A DNA stretch of 64,000 nt from an uncultured Commensalibacter sp. (GCA_946699565.1 CAMPDW010000002.1:1-64000), one strand, 5' to 3'. Numbered from the stretch's first letter, positions 39,009-49,028 are shown. Numbers and translations are program-made. Notes: generated from the letters alone by a model not told the origin.

Positions 39009-40823
39009 ATGCATCGCTATCGCACCCATCATTGTGCTGCTTTAAGGTCCCAAGATGTGGGGTCAACAGTTAAACTTTCTGGCTGGATTCATAGTAAAAG
39101 AGATCATGGTGGTTTGCTTTTTATCGATTTACGTGATCATTTTGGCATAACACAAATTGTTATTCCTGCAGGATCATCTTTATTGGAAAGAGCAGAAAAA
39201 TTAAGAGTAGAAAGCGTTATTTGCATTGTTGGTAAAGTCGTGACCCGTGAAGGAATGACAATTAATTCTAAATTACCGACAGGAGAAATAGAAATTCAAG
39301 CGCATGAACTTGAGGTTCTTTCAGAAGCTGACGTTTTGCCTTTTCAAGTGGCAAGTAATGAAAATTATCCTGAAGATTTACGCCTAAAATATCGATATAT
39401 TGATTTACGACGTGAACGGATTCATCGCAATTTGATGTTGAGATCAAACATTATTACCAGCTTTCGTCGACGCATGATTGAACAAGGTTTTACTGAATTT
39501 CAAACCCCTATCTTAACCGCCTCTTCTCCAGAAGGAGCCAGGGATTTCCTTGTTCCTGCTCGTCTCCACCCGGGAAAATTTTATGCTTTGCCACAAGCAC
39601 CACAACAATTCAAACAACTTACAATGGTTGCGGGATTTGATCGTTATTTTCAAATTGCGCCTTGTTTCCGTGACGAAGCTGCAAGGGCGGACCGTTCACC
39701 CGGCGAATTTTACCAGCTTGATTTAGAAATGTCTTTTGTCACCCAAGAAGACATTTTTGAAACGTTAGAACCCATTATGGAAGGTATTTTCAAAGAATTT
39801 GCGCCCACACATACTGTGAGTTCCACACCTTTTAAACGTATCCCATACAAACAAGCCATGAAAGAATATGGCAGTGACAAACCCGATTTAAGGAATCCCT
39901 TAAAACTTGTTGATGTTTCCGAAACATTTAAAAATTCCAATTTTGGTCTTTTTGCCAAAATAGTTAAAGCTGGTGGTGAAGTTCGTGCTATTCCTGCTCC
40001 TGGTGCTGGCTCTTTCCCACGTTCTTTCTTCGATAAATTAAACAAATGGGCCAGAGAAGAAAAAGCAGGTGGTCTAGGATATATCATCTTTGATAAAAAT
40101 GGTGCCAAGGGTCCAATTGCCAAAAATCTTGATGAAACACGTTATGAAACGATCCGCAAGGCTTGTCATCTAAAAAGCGGTGATGCCGTTTTCTTCGTCG
40201 CAGGTCAAGGTGCTGATATGATTAAGTTTTCAGGTGCTGTTAGAACTAAAATTGCAACAGAGCTCAATCTTATTGAAAAAAATGCTTTCCGTTTCTGTTG
40301 GATTGTTGATTTCCCTATGTATGAAATCAATGAAGAAACCGGTTTAATTGATTTTTCTCATAATCCTTTTTCAATGCCCCAAGGTGGACTAGAAGCTTTA
40401 AACAATAAAAGCCCTTTGGAAATTAACGCTTATCAATATGATATCGTCTGTAATGGCATTGAACTTTCATCTGGAGCAATTCGTAATCATCGACCCGATA
40501 TTATGATTAAAGCTTTTAAAATTGCCGGATATCCTGAAGAGGAAGTTGAAAAAAGGTTTGGGGGCATGTTAAATGCTTTTCGTTATGGTGCACCACCTCA
40601 TGGAGGTGCAGCACCTGGGATTGATCGTATAGTAATGTTGTTAATGGATGAACCCAATATACGTGAAGTTATTTTATTTCCATTAAATCAGCAAGGTGAG
40701 GATTTAATGATGGATGCCCCTGCCCCAATTTCAACAAAACGATTGAAAGAACTTTCGTTATCTTTAAATTTACCAAAAATAGCTATAAAAAAACAAATAA
40801 AAAATTTAGAAATAGAAAAATAA
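39009..40823 (+). CDS. aspS: Aspartyl-tRNA synthetase
   Basis: Class IIb synthetase. The 604 aa protein has an N-terminal OB-fold anticodon domain ([23 protein letters not shown]), then the catalytic core with motif 2 ([16 protein letters not shown]), the bacterial GAD insertion domain in the middle, and motif 3 ([14 protein letters not shown]). Bacterial-type AspRS of this size may be discriminating or may also charge tRNA-Asn; the sequence alone does not decide this. AGGA precedes the ATG. Confidence 0.96.
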   Translation: MHRYRTHHCAALRSQDVGSTVKLSGWIHSKRDHGGLLFIDLRDHFGITQIVIPAGSSLLERAEKLRVESVICIVGKVVTREGMTINSKLPTGEIEIQAHELEVLSEADVLPFQVASNENYPEDLRLKYRYIDLRRERIHRNLMLRSNIITSFRRRMIEQGFTEFQTPILTASSPEGARDFLVPARLHPGKFYALPQAPQQFKQLTMVAGFDRYFQIAPCFRDEAARADRSPGEFYQLDLEMSFVTQEDIFETLEPIMEGIFKEFAPTHTVSSTPFKRIPYKQAMKEYGSDKPDLRNPLKLVDVSETFKNSNFGLFAKIVKAGGEVRAIPAPGAGSFPRSFFDKLNKWAREEKAGGLGYIIFDKNGAKGPIAKNLDETRYETIRKACHLKSGDAVFFVAGQGADMIKFSGAVRTKIATELNLIEKNAFRFCWIVDFPMYEINEETGLIDFSHNPFSMPQGGLEALNNKSPLEINAYQYDIVCNGIELSSGAIRNHRPDIMIKAFKIAGYPEEEVEKRFGGMLNAFRYGAPPHGGAAPGIDRIVMLLMDEPNIREVILFPLNQQGEDLMMDAPAPISTKRLKELSLSLNLPKIAIKKQIKNLEIEK

Positions 40824-41375
40824 CAATAATAAAAGATTGCTTATTAAAAAAGCAATCTTCATATGCTTTACGATTATTTTATAAAATAAATACTTTAATT
40901 TATATTTTATTCATCCAAATCATTTTGAAAATATTGAAAATAATCAAAATGAATATTTTCAATATTTAATCAATTAAAATATAGATTATTCTCATTACGA
41001 TACAAAAAATATTTTTACAGTTATATTAATATTTAATACCTTTCCATTTTTTATTAAAAACAAAAAATTTAATGAATTTGATATTCATTTTTTATTGCAA
41101 TCCTTAATTATTTTTTTTTAGATAGTAAAATTTTTATTTAATCAATCTTATTTATCCTTAAATAATAAATTGGAAAAGCCAGCATTAAATAAGAAATCAT
41201 TAATGGTTTTCATTCGTAAAATTCTTTATGAAGCAATATAATAATAATCATACTCCTTTTAAAATCATAAAAATTATTTTATTTCTAGCATTTTAGGTTT
41301 TATATTATTTTTAAAATTTATTACTTAATTCTTAAAAAAATTTTTATCTATAACCTTTTTATACGGAAAAACGCT
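40824..41375. other. Long AT-rich intergenic region with overlapping inverted repeats
   Basis: 552 bp without a convincing gene. It starts with a terminator-like hairpin (40833-40859). Overlapping inverted repeats follow: CATTTTGA (40921-40928) with TCAAAATG (40944-40951), and AAATATTGAAAATA (40929-40942) with TATTTTCAATATTT (40954-40967). The two pairings cannot form together. Short frames near 41170-41240 encode about 20-24 aa on each strand and are not recognisable. Confidence 0.4.
40833..40859 (+). terminator. Terminator-like hairpin after aspS
   Basis: A 10-bp stem, AAGATTGCTT / AAGCAATCTT, with a 7-base loop starts 10 bp after the aspS stop. The U-tract is weak (two U before CATATG), so termination may be partial. 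Confidence 0.55.
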
Positions 41376-42785
41376 TTGCTAGAAACAAATTCTCCCAAAG
41401 AAATAACCCCTCAACAAAGTGATGGACAATTAGCGCATACACTTCAACGACGTCATATTATTATGATTTCAATTGGAGGGATTATTGGTGCGGGTCTTTT
41501 TGTTGGTGCCTCCGCCTCTATTAAACAAACAGGGCCAGCAGTTATCTTATCTTATATTATTACTGGTTTTCTTATCTTTTTTGTTATGCGCATGCTTGGT
41601 GAACTCGTCATTGAAAAACCTGAAGCAGGCTCATTTTTAAACCATATACGACGTGGATTAGGAGATCATATAACTTTTATATTGGGATGGGGCTATTGGC
41701 TTTTCTGGATTTCTGCAATAGCAGCAGAAGCGATTGCTGGTGGTATAATTATTCTCCCCTATCTTCATGTTCCGCCAGAATATAATTTTTTATCAACCAT
41801 GATTTTGGGTCCTTTATTGGTCATTATAATGATGATAATCAATTTATTTTCAGTTAAGGGTTATGGTGAATTTGAATTCTGGTTTGCATTATTAAAAATT
41901 ATAGCCATAACTGCATTTATTATTCTTGGAAGCATCGCCATAAGTCATTTAGGCGGCTACTATACTACAAAAGTAAATAATATTTGGCATTATAGTAGTT
42001 TTTTCCCAAAGGGTTTTCTGGCCGTTTTTACTATCATTCCTACAATATTATTTACTGTAACAGGATCAGAAGTTGCAACTATTGCCGCGGCTGAATCTGA
42101 CAAACCCGCTGAAAACGTAGCTTATGCCAGTAAAACGATTATATTTCGCGTTATAACTTTTTACGTCATTTCAATTGGGATTATTGTATCTATTTTACCA
42201 TGGGAACACGTCATTCCTGGTGTTTCACCTTTCCTCATGGTTTTGCAAAAACTTCATATCCCTTTTGCATCTGATATTATGGCAATGACAATTTTAATCG
42301 CTATTCTATCATGTTTAAATTCATCTATTTATGCAACGTCCCGAACACTTTTTGAATTGGCTGAATTTAATGACGCACCAAGATGGTTAATTCATACTAG
42401 TAAAAACGGAGTACCAAAAAGATCAATCATTACAGCTTCAATTATAGGTATTTTAATTTCAATTTTCTCCGTCATTTCCCCCAAAGTCTTTTTTATCTAT
42501 ATTTTAAGCTGTGCAGGATCAATCATTCTTTTTGTATATATTGCAATTGGTTTATCGGAAGTAAAAATACGTACCCAAATAGAAACAAAAAAACAAAAAC
42601 TTACTTTTAAAATGTGGCTTTTCCCTTATCTATCGTGGTTTACCATCATTTCCTTTGTTTTAATTATCTGTGCTATGTTCTTCAATCATGACAGCCGTGG
42701 CCAAATTGTTTTAAGTTGTTTTACTTTATTTTTAATTACACTATGTCGTTTTATCGTGTGCCAATATAGACAACATAAAAAATAA
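41376..42785 (+). CDS. Amino-acid permease, APC superfamily (AAT family)
   Basis: A 469 aa protein with about twelve membrane helices, taking up amino acids by proton symport. The first helix has SIGGIIGAGLFVGASASIKQTGP, the substrate-binding glycine motif of APC carriers, followed by MRMLGELVIEKPEAGSF, typical of the AAT (GabP/AnsP/AroP-like) group. The specific substrate cannot be told. The start is TTG at 41376 with GGA 8 bp upstream; the next in-frame ATG would remove the conserved N-terminus. Confidence 0.85.
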   Translation: MLETNSPKEITPQQSDGQLAHTLQRRHIIMISIGGIIGAGLFVGASASIKQTGPAVILSYIITGFLIFFVMRMLGELVIEKPEAGSFLNHIRRGLGDHITFILGWGYWLFWISAIAAEAIAGGIIILPYLHVPPEYNFLSTMILGPLLVIIMMIINLFSVKGYGEFEFWFALLKIIAITAFIILGSIAISHLGGYYTTKVNNIWHYSSFFPKGFLAVFTIIPTILFTVTGSEVATIAAAESDKPAENVAYASKTIIFRVITFYVISIGIIVSILPWEHVIPGVSPFLMVLQKLHIPFASDIMAMTILIAILSCLNSSIYATSRTLFELAEFNDAPRWLIHTSKNGVPKRSIITASIIGILISIFSVISPKVFFIYILSCAGSIILFVYIAIGLSEVKIRTQIETKKQKLTFKMWLFPYLSWFTIISFVLIICAMFFNHDSRGQIVLSCFTLFLITLCRFIVCQYRQHKK

Positions 42786-42871
42786 AATTATAAGATTAAA
42801 ATGCCAATTCTTGTTCAATTTTTTAATTCTGATAAAAAAGATATAAACAAACTATTAATCATAAGGCTTTT

Positions 42872-43096
42872 ATGAAAGAGATCGTTTTAGATTTTAAAGA
42901 ATTACAATGTCCTTTACCTATTTTAAAGGTCAATCGTGTTTTACAAAAAATACGAAAAGGTGAGTTGTTACGCGTCATTGCAACAGACCGACATACTATT
43001 AAAGATTTTGAGGAATTTTGCAAAAAAACTGGACATGTTCTTATTGCATTTTCTGAACATAACCATATCTTGTCGTTTGTTATTAAAAAAATGTAA
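42872..43096 (+). CDS. TusA/SirA-like sulfurtransferase family protein
   Basis: A 74 aa protein of the TusA fold (two helices on a four-strand sheet). The family signature CPLPILK is present with the conserved Cys13. TusA relays persulfide sulfur for 2-thiouridine tRNA modification and other thio-cofactors; paralogues serve other sulfur routes, so the exact role is open. AAGG precedes the ATG. It lies upstream of xseB-ispA, with a gap of about 100 bp. Confidence 0.82.
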   Translation: MKEIVLDFKELQCPLPILKVNRVLQKIRKGELLRVIATDRHTIKDFEEFCKKTGHVLIAFSEHNHILSFVIKKM

Positions 43097-43192
43097 AATT
43101 GCAAAAAAAATTTTAAATCTATAAATTGGTTTCTTCATATAAAAGAGGTATAAAAAAATAGTGTTTAAACATAAAATTGTTAGAAGTTTAAA

Positions 43193-43423
43193 ATGACAAA
43201 AGATCTATCTTCCCTTTCATTTGAAGATGCCCTCAATGAATTGGAAAAAATCGTTCATAATTTAGAAACTGGACAACAAAAACTTGAAGAAGCGATCATT
43301 TCTTATGAACGAGGTGCTCTTCTTCAACGTTATTGTGAAAAAAAATTGAATGAAGCCGAGGCTCGTGTAAAAATGATCGTTAAAAAAGATGATCAAAGCC
43401 TTGATACTGAAACTTTTGAATAA
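43193..43423 (+). CDS. xseB: Exodeoxyribonuclease VII small subunit
   Basis: A 76 aa helical protein with the XseB pattern SFEDALNELEKIVHNLETGQQKLEEAI and YERGALLQRYCEKKLNEAEARV. It combines with XseA to degrade single-stranded DNA. The gene sits 17 bp before ispA, a conserved pairing in proteobacteria. xseA is not in the window. Confidence 0.92.
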   Translation: MTKDLSSLSFEDALNELEKIVHNLETGQQKLEEAIISYERGALLQRYCEKKLNEAEARVKMIVKKDDQSLDTETFE

Positions 43424-43440
43424 ATTTAAGGTTAGGCAAT

Positions 43441-44349
43441 ATGACTTCTTCTGAAGCACAAAATCAATCCCTTAATCAATCTCTTTTATCTCGAGCAAAA
43501 AATCTTGAAACAACCCTTGATAAATTCCTTCCCAGTATGAAAGGTGGAGAGGCCAATTTAATTGAAGCCATGCGTTATGCTGTACTAGGGGGAGGAAAAC
43601 GGTTAAGAGGATATTTAGTAACAGAAGTTGCTTCTCTTTTTAATATTCCAATGAAAAACGCTTTATATGTTGGCGCTTCTATTGAAATGCTTCACGCGTA
43701 TTCGTTAATTCATGATGATTTACCCTCTATGGATAATGACGATCTTCGACGTGGGAAACCCTCCACACACATCAAATTTGGTGAGGCAATTGCCATTCTG
43801 GCTGGTGATGCATTACAAACCAAGGCATTCGAAATTTTGACCTTAGAAGAAGTTAACGAAGACCCTAATATTCGTATTGAACTTGTTAAATCTCTTGCCG
43901 AAGCAAGTGGATCAAATGGTATGGTCGGCGGTCAGGTTATTGATATAGAAGGTGAAAATCGCCATTTAACTCTTCCTGAAGTTATTAATTTACATGCCAT
44001 GAAAACAGGCCGATTAATTTGCTATTCTGCTGAAGCAGGTGCAATTTTAGGACATGCTAATGCAAATTTACGTAATCATATTATCAGCTACGGCCGTGAT
44101 TTAGGTACTGCTTTCCAGATTGCTGATGATATTCTTGATGCTACGGCAAGTGCCAGTGAACTTGGTAAAACTGCAGGTAAGGATAATGCGTCTGGAAAAT
44201 CAACCTTTGTTTCTCTTCTCGGCATTGAAGATGCAAAAAAAGAAGCAAATCGCCTTATTAATAAAGCTATCCGTCATTTAGAGCCCTTTGGTTCTGCCGC
44301 AGATAATTTACGTACTTTGGCAAATTATGTTATCACACGAAAAAATTAA
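43441..44349 (+). CDS. ispA: Farnesyl diphosphate synthase
   Basis: Prenyltransferase making C15 (or C10) diphosphate for undecaprenyl, quinone and hopanoid synthesis. The 302 aa sequence has the first Asp-rich motif in LIHDDLPSMDNDDLRRGKP, the second in FQIADDILD, and GGGKRLRGYL near residue 52. AAGG precedes the ATG. dxs, which often follows in alphaproteobacteria, is absent and tlyA comes next. Confidence 0.94.
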   Translation: MTSSEAQNQSLNQSLLSRAKNLETTLDKFLPSMKGGEANLIEAMRYAVLGGGKRLRGYLVTEVASLFNIPMKNALYVGASIEMLHAYSLIHDDLPSMDNDDLRRGKPSTHIKFGEAIAILAGDALQTKAFEILTLEEVNEDPNIRIELVKSLAEASGSNGMVGGQVIDIEGENRHLTLPEVINLHAMKTGRLICYSAEAGAILGHANANLRNHIISYGRDLGTAFQIADDILDATASASELGKTAGKDNASGKSTFVSLLGIEDAKKEANRLINKAIRHLEPFGSAADNLRTLANYVITRKN

Positions 44350-44381
44350 TCAATCTTTTATTCATTGCATCTTGATAAAGA

Positions 44382-45128
44382 ATGGCTAACCCAAAAAAAC
44401 GTGTAGATTTACTCTTATTTGATAAAGGTTTAGTTGAAAGCCGTAATAAAGCTCAAGCGCTTATTATGGCAGGATTGGTTTTTACCAAAGAACGACGTAT
44501 CCAAAAAGCTGGTGAAATCGTTCCTGAAAATATTGAACTCTGTATCAAGAATCAGGAGCATTCATGGGTATCACGTGGAGGTATCAAACTTAACCATGGC
44601 TTGAAATTTTTTAATCTTTCCCCCAAAGGATTAAAGTGTCTTGATGTTGGCGCCTCAACAGGAGGATTCACAGATGTTCTTTTAGCCAATGAAGCGAACA
44701 AGGTCTATGCTATTGATGTTGGTCATGGACAACTCGCTTGGAAATTACGTCAAGACTCCCGTGTTATTGTTAAAGAAAAATGCAATGCACGTTATTTAAC
44801 ATCTGAGATTATTCCTGAACCTGTTCAAGTTGTTGTATGTGATACAAGTTTTATCAGTTTAAAAACTGTCTTACCTGCAGCTTTATCTTTATGTCAATCT
44901 GGTGGCTGGGCTATTGCTTTAATCAAACCACAATTTGAAGCTGGACGTGAACATATTAGGTCAAAAGGGGTTGTAAGAGATCCTAAAATTCACAAAAAAA
45001 TTTGCATGGATATAAAAGAATGGTGGCAGGCCTTACCAAATTGGAACATACTAGGCATTGAAACTAGTCCAATTACTGGCCCTGAAGGAAATAAAGAATT
45101 TTTAATTGCAGCCCGTAAATATATCTAA
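44382..45128 (+). CDS. tlyA: TlyA-family rRNA 2'-O-methyltransferase / hemolysin-like protein
   Basis: A 248 aa protein with an N-terminal S4 RNA-binding domain (KRVDLLLFDKGLVESRNKAQALIMAG) and an FtsJ-like methyltransferase domain whose SAM motif is CLDVGASTGGFTDVLL. TlyA methylates ribosomal RNA; the hemolysin label is historical. It lies 32 bp after ispA and is probably in the same operon. Confidence 0.9.
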   Translation: MANPKKRVDLLLFDKGLVESRNKAQALIMAGLVFTKERRIQKAGEIVPENIELCIKNQEHSWVSRGGIKLNHGLKFFNLSPKGLKCLDVGASTGGFTDVLLANEANKVYAIDVGHGQLAWKLRQDSRVIVKEKCNARYLTSEIIPEPVQVVVCDTSFISLKTVLPAALSLCQSGGWAIALIKPQFEAGREHIRSKGVVRDPKIHKKICMDIKEWWQALPNWNILGIETSPITGPEGNKEFLIAARKYI

Positions 45129-45191
45129 TTTTTCAAACATCATCATTTTTATAAATCATTCATACCATTTATTTGAAATCAAGGATTTAAA

Positions 45192-46199
45192 ATGATTTCC
45201 AGACATAATTTATTTGTTTCAGACTTACAAATTGATCAATATATTTTACGATTAATCCAAAAAGAGGATTTAAAAAGCATTCACAATTATATCAATGATT
45301 GGAATGTTGCAAAAATGCTAAGTAATGTCCCTTTTCCTTATCCTCTGGATTTACTTGAAAAATGGATTGACTCCATTATTCAGCAAAAAAAGGAAGGAAG
45401 ATCCTATCATTTTGCAATTATTGATTCAACAAGCTCGGCAAAAACTATTATTGGCTGTATTGGATTATCCCTTAATCTAGCTGAACAATCAGCAAAAATT
45501 GGATATTGGATAGGTCAAAAATATTGGGGGCAGAATATTGCCACCAAAACTTTGACACGTTTAATAACTTGGGCTTTAACGAATTTAAATATTAATTATA
45601 TTCATGCTACTGCTGCCGATGATAATTTAGCATCTATTTCAGTCTTGAAAAAATGTAATTTCCAACCTTTTGGTCGTGGTAAAGAAAAATTTTTGGCACA
45701 GGCAACAGAATTACCTGTTTCCTATTTTCTTTTACAACGGGAAGATATTTGTCCAAACACCACGAATTTAACTTCTTTTACTACCAAGAACAAAGATAAA
45801 AAAATCTTACTCGTGGTTGCTGCTGCATTAATCGATATTGAAGGTCAACTTTTACTCGCACGCCGTCCCGAAGGAAAATCAATGGCTGGAATGTGGGAAT
45901 TTCCTGGAGGGAAAGTTGAAACAGGAGAGACGCCTGAAGCTGCCTTGATACGTGAATTAAAAGAAGAAATTAACGTCAATATTTCTAAGAGTTGCTTGGC
46001 ACCTTTTACTTTTGCATCTTATGACTATCCTGATTTTCATTTATTGATGCCATTATATGTTTGTCACCGTTGGAAAAATGAGCCTATGCCAAAAGAAAAC
46101 CAACAACTCGCATGGGTCACTTCTGCTGAACTTGATCAATATCTTGTCATGGAAGCGGATAAACGCTTTATTCCTCTTTTAAAAGACTTACTTTTCTAA
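45192..46199 (+). CDS. GNAT acetyltransferase fused to a MutT-type Nudix hydrolase
   Basis: A 335 aa two-domain protein. Residues about 15-180 are a RimJ-like GNAT domain with the acetyl-CoA loop GQNIATK (113-119) and the NLASISVLKKCNFQ segment. Residues about 203-335 are a MutT-like (8-oxo-dGTPase) Nudix domain with VVAAALIDIEGQLLLARRPEG and the Nudix box from Gly240 to Val262 (GKVETGETPEAALIRELKEE). The box has Asn261 where a Gly is usual, but all catalytic Glu residues are kept. AAGGA lies upstream. The end overlaps the convergent SMP-30 gene by 12 bp. Confidence 0.85.
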   Translation: MISRHNLFVSDLQIDQYILRLIQKEDLKSIHNYINDWNVAKMLSNVPFPYPLDLLEKWIDSIIQQKKEGRSYHFAIIDSTSSAKTIIGCIGLSLNLAEQSAKIGYWIGQKYWGQNIATKTLTRLITWALTNLNINYIHATAADDNLASISVLKKCNFQPFGRGKEKFLAQATELPVSYFLLQREDICPNTTNLTSFTTKNKDKKILLVVAAALIDIEGQLLLARRPEGKSMAGMWEFPGGKVETGETPEAALIRELKEEINVNISKSCLAPFTFASYDYPDFHLLMPLYVCHRWKNEPMPKENQQLAWVTSAELDQYLVMEADKRFIPLLKDLLF

Positions 46200-47105
46200 T
46201 AATATACCAACAGGAATATAGAAAATATTTTGGTTTTTGCCTTTTTTAATTGTATCAAAAGTAAATAAATTTCCAGCCTGTTGATAATTCGAAAGTTGAT
46301 TTTCTGATGTTTTTTCCCGCGCTGAAGTTACAAAAGCGGTTTTCAAATCTTTTCCTCCAAAAGCAATTTTTGTCAAATTTGGACAAGGAAAATCAATTGA
46401 ATTCACCTTAACTCCATCAGGTGAATAAACATTGATTTTATAACCCTGATATAAACATACCCATAAATTATTTTCTGAATCCAATGCCATACCATCAGGA
46501 AAACCTTCCTCTTCCTGAACAAAAAGTTTTCTATCAACAAGTTCCTTACCATCCTTGATATGAAAGGAATATATTTCATGAGCATTCGAATGACTACAAT
46601 ATAAAATTTGTTTTTCTTCGTTGATAACAGGACCATTTAAAACAGCATATTCACCACCAGCCTTTTTATGAATGTAAGGGATATTATTTTCCCAATCCAG
46701 CAAATATAAAGCACCAGTTAATTGTTGCTCTTCAATATCCATTGAACTAAACCATAGCCGACCTTTTGCATCGATATACCCATCATTAATACGATTATTG
46801 AAATATTGTTCTTCAAAGGGAATCCATTTTTTTATTTCCCCATTAAAGGGTTCAAACCAATAAAGTCCATCCTCCATTCCACAAAGAAAAACAGAACGAT
46901 TGGTCGGAAAAACAAAAGTCGGTTTTTTCTCACAATTCCACTCTTTTTTTTGATCATTCTCAATGGAATATCGACAAATTTTCTTGCCTTCAATATCAAC
47001 AAAATAAACAACTTCTTCAGATTCAATCCAAACAACTCCTTCCCCTAATTTGGACTGTGTTTTCCATATGGACGAAGGTTTAAATAAAGCAAATGAATTA
47101 ATCAT
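46188..47105 (-). CDS. SMP-30/gluconolactonase/LRE-family protein
   Basis: A 305 aa six-bladed beta-propeller. The metal-binding positions of the family are recognisable: Glu in KLGEGVVW, Asn in NNRINDGYIDAKGRLW, and Asp in GFPDGMALDSENNLWVCLY. Such enzymes hydrolyse sugar lactones with a divalent metal. No signal peptide is seen, so it is probably cytosolic. Acetic acid bacteria oxidise many sugars to lactones, which makes this role plausible but unproven. AAGAG precedes the ATG. Confidence 0.82.
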   Translation of the reverse strand: MINSFALFKPSSIWKTQSKLGEGVVWIESEEVVYFVDIEGKKICRYSIENDQKKEWNCEKKPTFVFPTNRSVFLCGMEDGLYWFEPFNGEIKKWIPFEEQYFNNRINDGYIDAKGRLWFSSMDIEEQQLTGALYLLDWENNIPYIHKKAGGEYAVLNGPVINEEKQILYCSHSNAHEIYSFHIKDGKELVDRKLFVQEEEGFPDGMALDSENNLWVCLYQGYKINVYSPDGVKVNSIDFPCPNLTKIAFGGKDLKTAFVTSAREKTSENQLSNYQQAGNLFTFDTIKKGKNQNIFYIPVGILLEK

Positions 47106-47304
47106 AGTTGTAACTCTTAACTATTTATTCCAATAGATTTTACAGTTTAATATAAAAATTGTTAAATTAACAATATAATTTAAATAACGATCTTCTATGT
47201 AAATTTTCTTGACTTAAAAATATTCACCATTTTTGAAAATAACATCTATAATTTTAAATAATTAAATAACCCATCTTTTTTAGATAAATGAAATTAGGTA
47301 TAAA

Positions 47305-48063
47305 ATGACGTCCACTCCAACCGCTGCAATTATTATTATTGGAAATGAAATTCTTTCTGGTCGTACACAGGATATAAATATAAATTATATTGCTAAGAAA
47401 CTAACGAATGCAGGTATTAAATTAATTGAAACACGTATTATTCCTGATAATCATCAAATAATTATTAAAACAGTTAATGAATTACGTGCTGCTGTCGATT
47501 ACGTTTTTACCTCTGGCGGTATTGGGCCAACTCATGATGATATAACTTCAGATGCAATTGCTGACGCATTTGGGGTTTCAAATTCTATTCATCCTGAAAG
47601 CTACAAACTTTTGGAAGATTATATTGGTAAAGAGAATTTTAATTTAGCACGCCAAAAAATGGCCCATTTACCTCAAGGATCCACTCCTATCCCCAATCCG
47701 ATTTCTATTGCGCCTGGTTACAAAATGAACAATGTTTATGTAATGGCTGGGGTTCCTAAAATTATGCAGGCGATGTTTGATCAAATTTTACCAACATTGC
47801 AACATGGAAATCCTATTATTTCAAAAAGTTGGTATGCTTTTCATGCTTCAGAAGGGAAAATTGCACATGATTTGGAACAGATTCAGCATAAATACTTAAA
47901 TCTTGATATTGGATCCTATCCTTTTTACAAAAATAAAAACCAAAATGGAATAACATTAGTTGTAAAAGGACAAGATAAAAAAGCTATTGAACAAGCAGCT
48001 CAACAAATTTATGATTTATTTAAACAAATGGGTTATGAACCCCATCAAGGTGAACCTTCATAG
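47305..48063 (+). CDS. CinA N-terminal (molybdopterin-binding-like) domain protein
   Basis: A 252 aa protein with IIIIGNEILSGRTQDININYI at the start and the MoCF-type GGIGPTHDDITSDAIADAFG motif near residue 71. This is the COG1058 domain, in other proteins an ADP-ribose pyrophosphatase/NMN deamidase-associated module. The C-terminal NMN amidohydrolase (PncC) domain of full-length CinA is missing, as in many alphaproteobacterial stand-alone versions. AGG is upstream; the end faces accA 8 bp away. Confidence 0.85.
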   Translation: MTSTPTAAIIIIGNEILSGRTQDININYIAKKLTNAGIKLIETRIIPDNHQIIIKTVNELRAAVDYVFTSGGIGPTHDDITSDAIADAFGVSNSIHPESYKLLEDYIGKENFNLARQKMAHLPQGSTPIPNPISIAPGYKMNNVYVMAGVPKIMQAMFDQILPTLQHGNPIISKSWYAFHASEGKIAHDLEQIQHKYLNLDIGSYPFYKNKNQNGITLVVKGQDKKAIEQAAQQIYDLFKQMGYEPHQGEPS

Positions 48064-48071
48064 TCAAAAAT

Positions 48072-49028
48072 TCAATTTATTTCCTCACGACCCATAGCAA
48101 GAAATTTATTTCTACGTTTAGATTGAAGAACTTGTTCAGGTACCAATGCAAGCTCTTCAAAAGCAAACTGAATAGCTTGCTCCACTTTTTTAATCACAAC
48201 TTTTGGATCACGTTGTGCTCCACCAACGGGTTCTTCAATGATTTCATCAATTAATTTCAATTTCAGCAAATCCTGAGCTGTTAATCGTAAAGCCCCGGCA
48301 GCTTGTGAAGCTTGCGAGGCATCACGCCATAAAATTGATGAGCAGGCTTCTGGAGAAATAACGGAATAAATAGAATGTTCCAACATTAAGATTTTGTCTG
48401 CGGTTGCAAGAGCAATAGCTCCACCTGATCCACCCTCACCAATAATCACAGAAACAATAGGTGTTGTAGCGCGAAGACATGTTTCAATTGACTTTGCAAT
48501 AGCCTCGGCCTGACCATGTTTTTCCGCATCAATACCGGGCCATGCACCAGGTGTATCAATTAGCATAATAATAGGTAAATTAAACTGCCCAGCCAATTTT
48601 ATCAAACGTTGTGCTTTACGATAACCTTCCGGTCTTGCCATACCAAAATTATGCTGTAGGCGGGTATCAAGGTCAGCACCTCGTTCAATACCGATAACAG
48701 CAACAGACTGATCTTGAAATTTACCTAACCCACCAATAATGGCATGATCTTCGGCATAAAGACGATCCCCAGCCAATGCCATGAAATTTTTAATCATCCC
48801 ATGAATATAATCTAATGCATGTGGCCGTTGAGCATGTCGAGCAACTTGAACTTTTTGCCATGGTGTTAACTTACTGTACAGAACACGTAATTGCTTATCA
48901 GCTTTGTCCTTAAGATTTTTTAATTCCTCAGCAATATTGATTGCTGAGGATTTTTCAACACGTTGCAATTCTGAAATTTTATTTTCAAGCTCTGCAACAG
49001 ATTTTTCAAAGTCTAAAAATTGACGCAT
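48072..49028 (-). CDS. accA: Acetyl-CoA carboxylase carboxyltransferase subunit alpha
   Basis: Transfers the carboxyl group from biotin to acetyl-CoA to make malonyl-CoA, paired with AccD. The 318 aa protein has FLDFEKSVAELENKI at the N-terminus, RGADLDTRLQHNFGMARPEGYRK in the middle, and the oxyanion-hole glycines in IGEGGSGGAIALATAD. It lies downstream of xerD on the same strand with a gap of about 110 bp. Confidence 0.96.
   Translation of the reverse strand: MRQFLDFEKSVAELENKISELQRVEKSSAINIAEELKNLKDKADKQLRVLYSKLTPWQKVQVARHAQRPHALDYIHGMIKNFMALAGDRLYAEDHAIIGGLGKFQDQSVAVIGIERGADLDTRLQHNFGMARPEGYRKAQRLIKLAGQFNLPIIMLIDTPGAWPGIDAEKHGQAEAIAKSIETCLRATTPIVSVIIGEGGSGGAIALATADKILMLEHSIYSVISPEACSSILWRDASQASQAAGALRLTAQDLLKLKLIDEIIEEPVGGAQRDPKVVIKKVEQAIQFAFEELALVPEQVLQSKRRNKFLAMGREEIN

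Noticed and set aside
41160..41245. Short frames of about 20-24 codons in the aspS-permease gap
   Set aside because: No clear ribosome-binding site or recognisable motif, and too short to separate from chance in AT-rich sequence.
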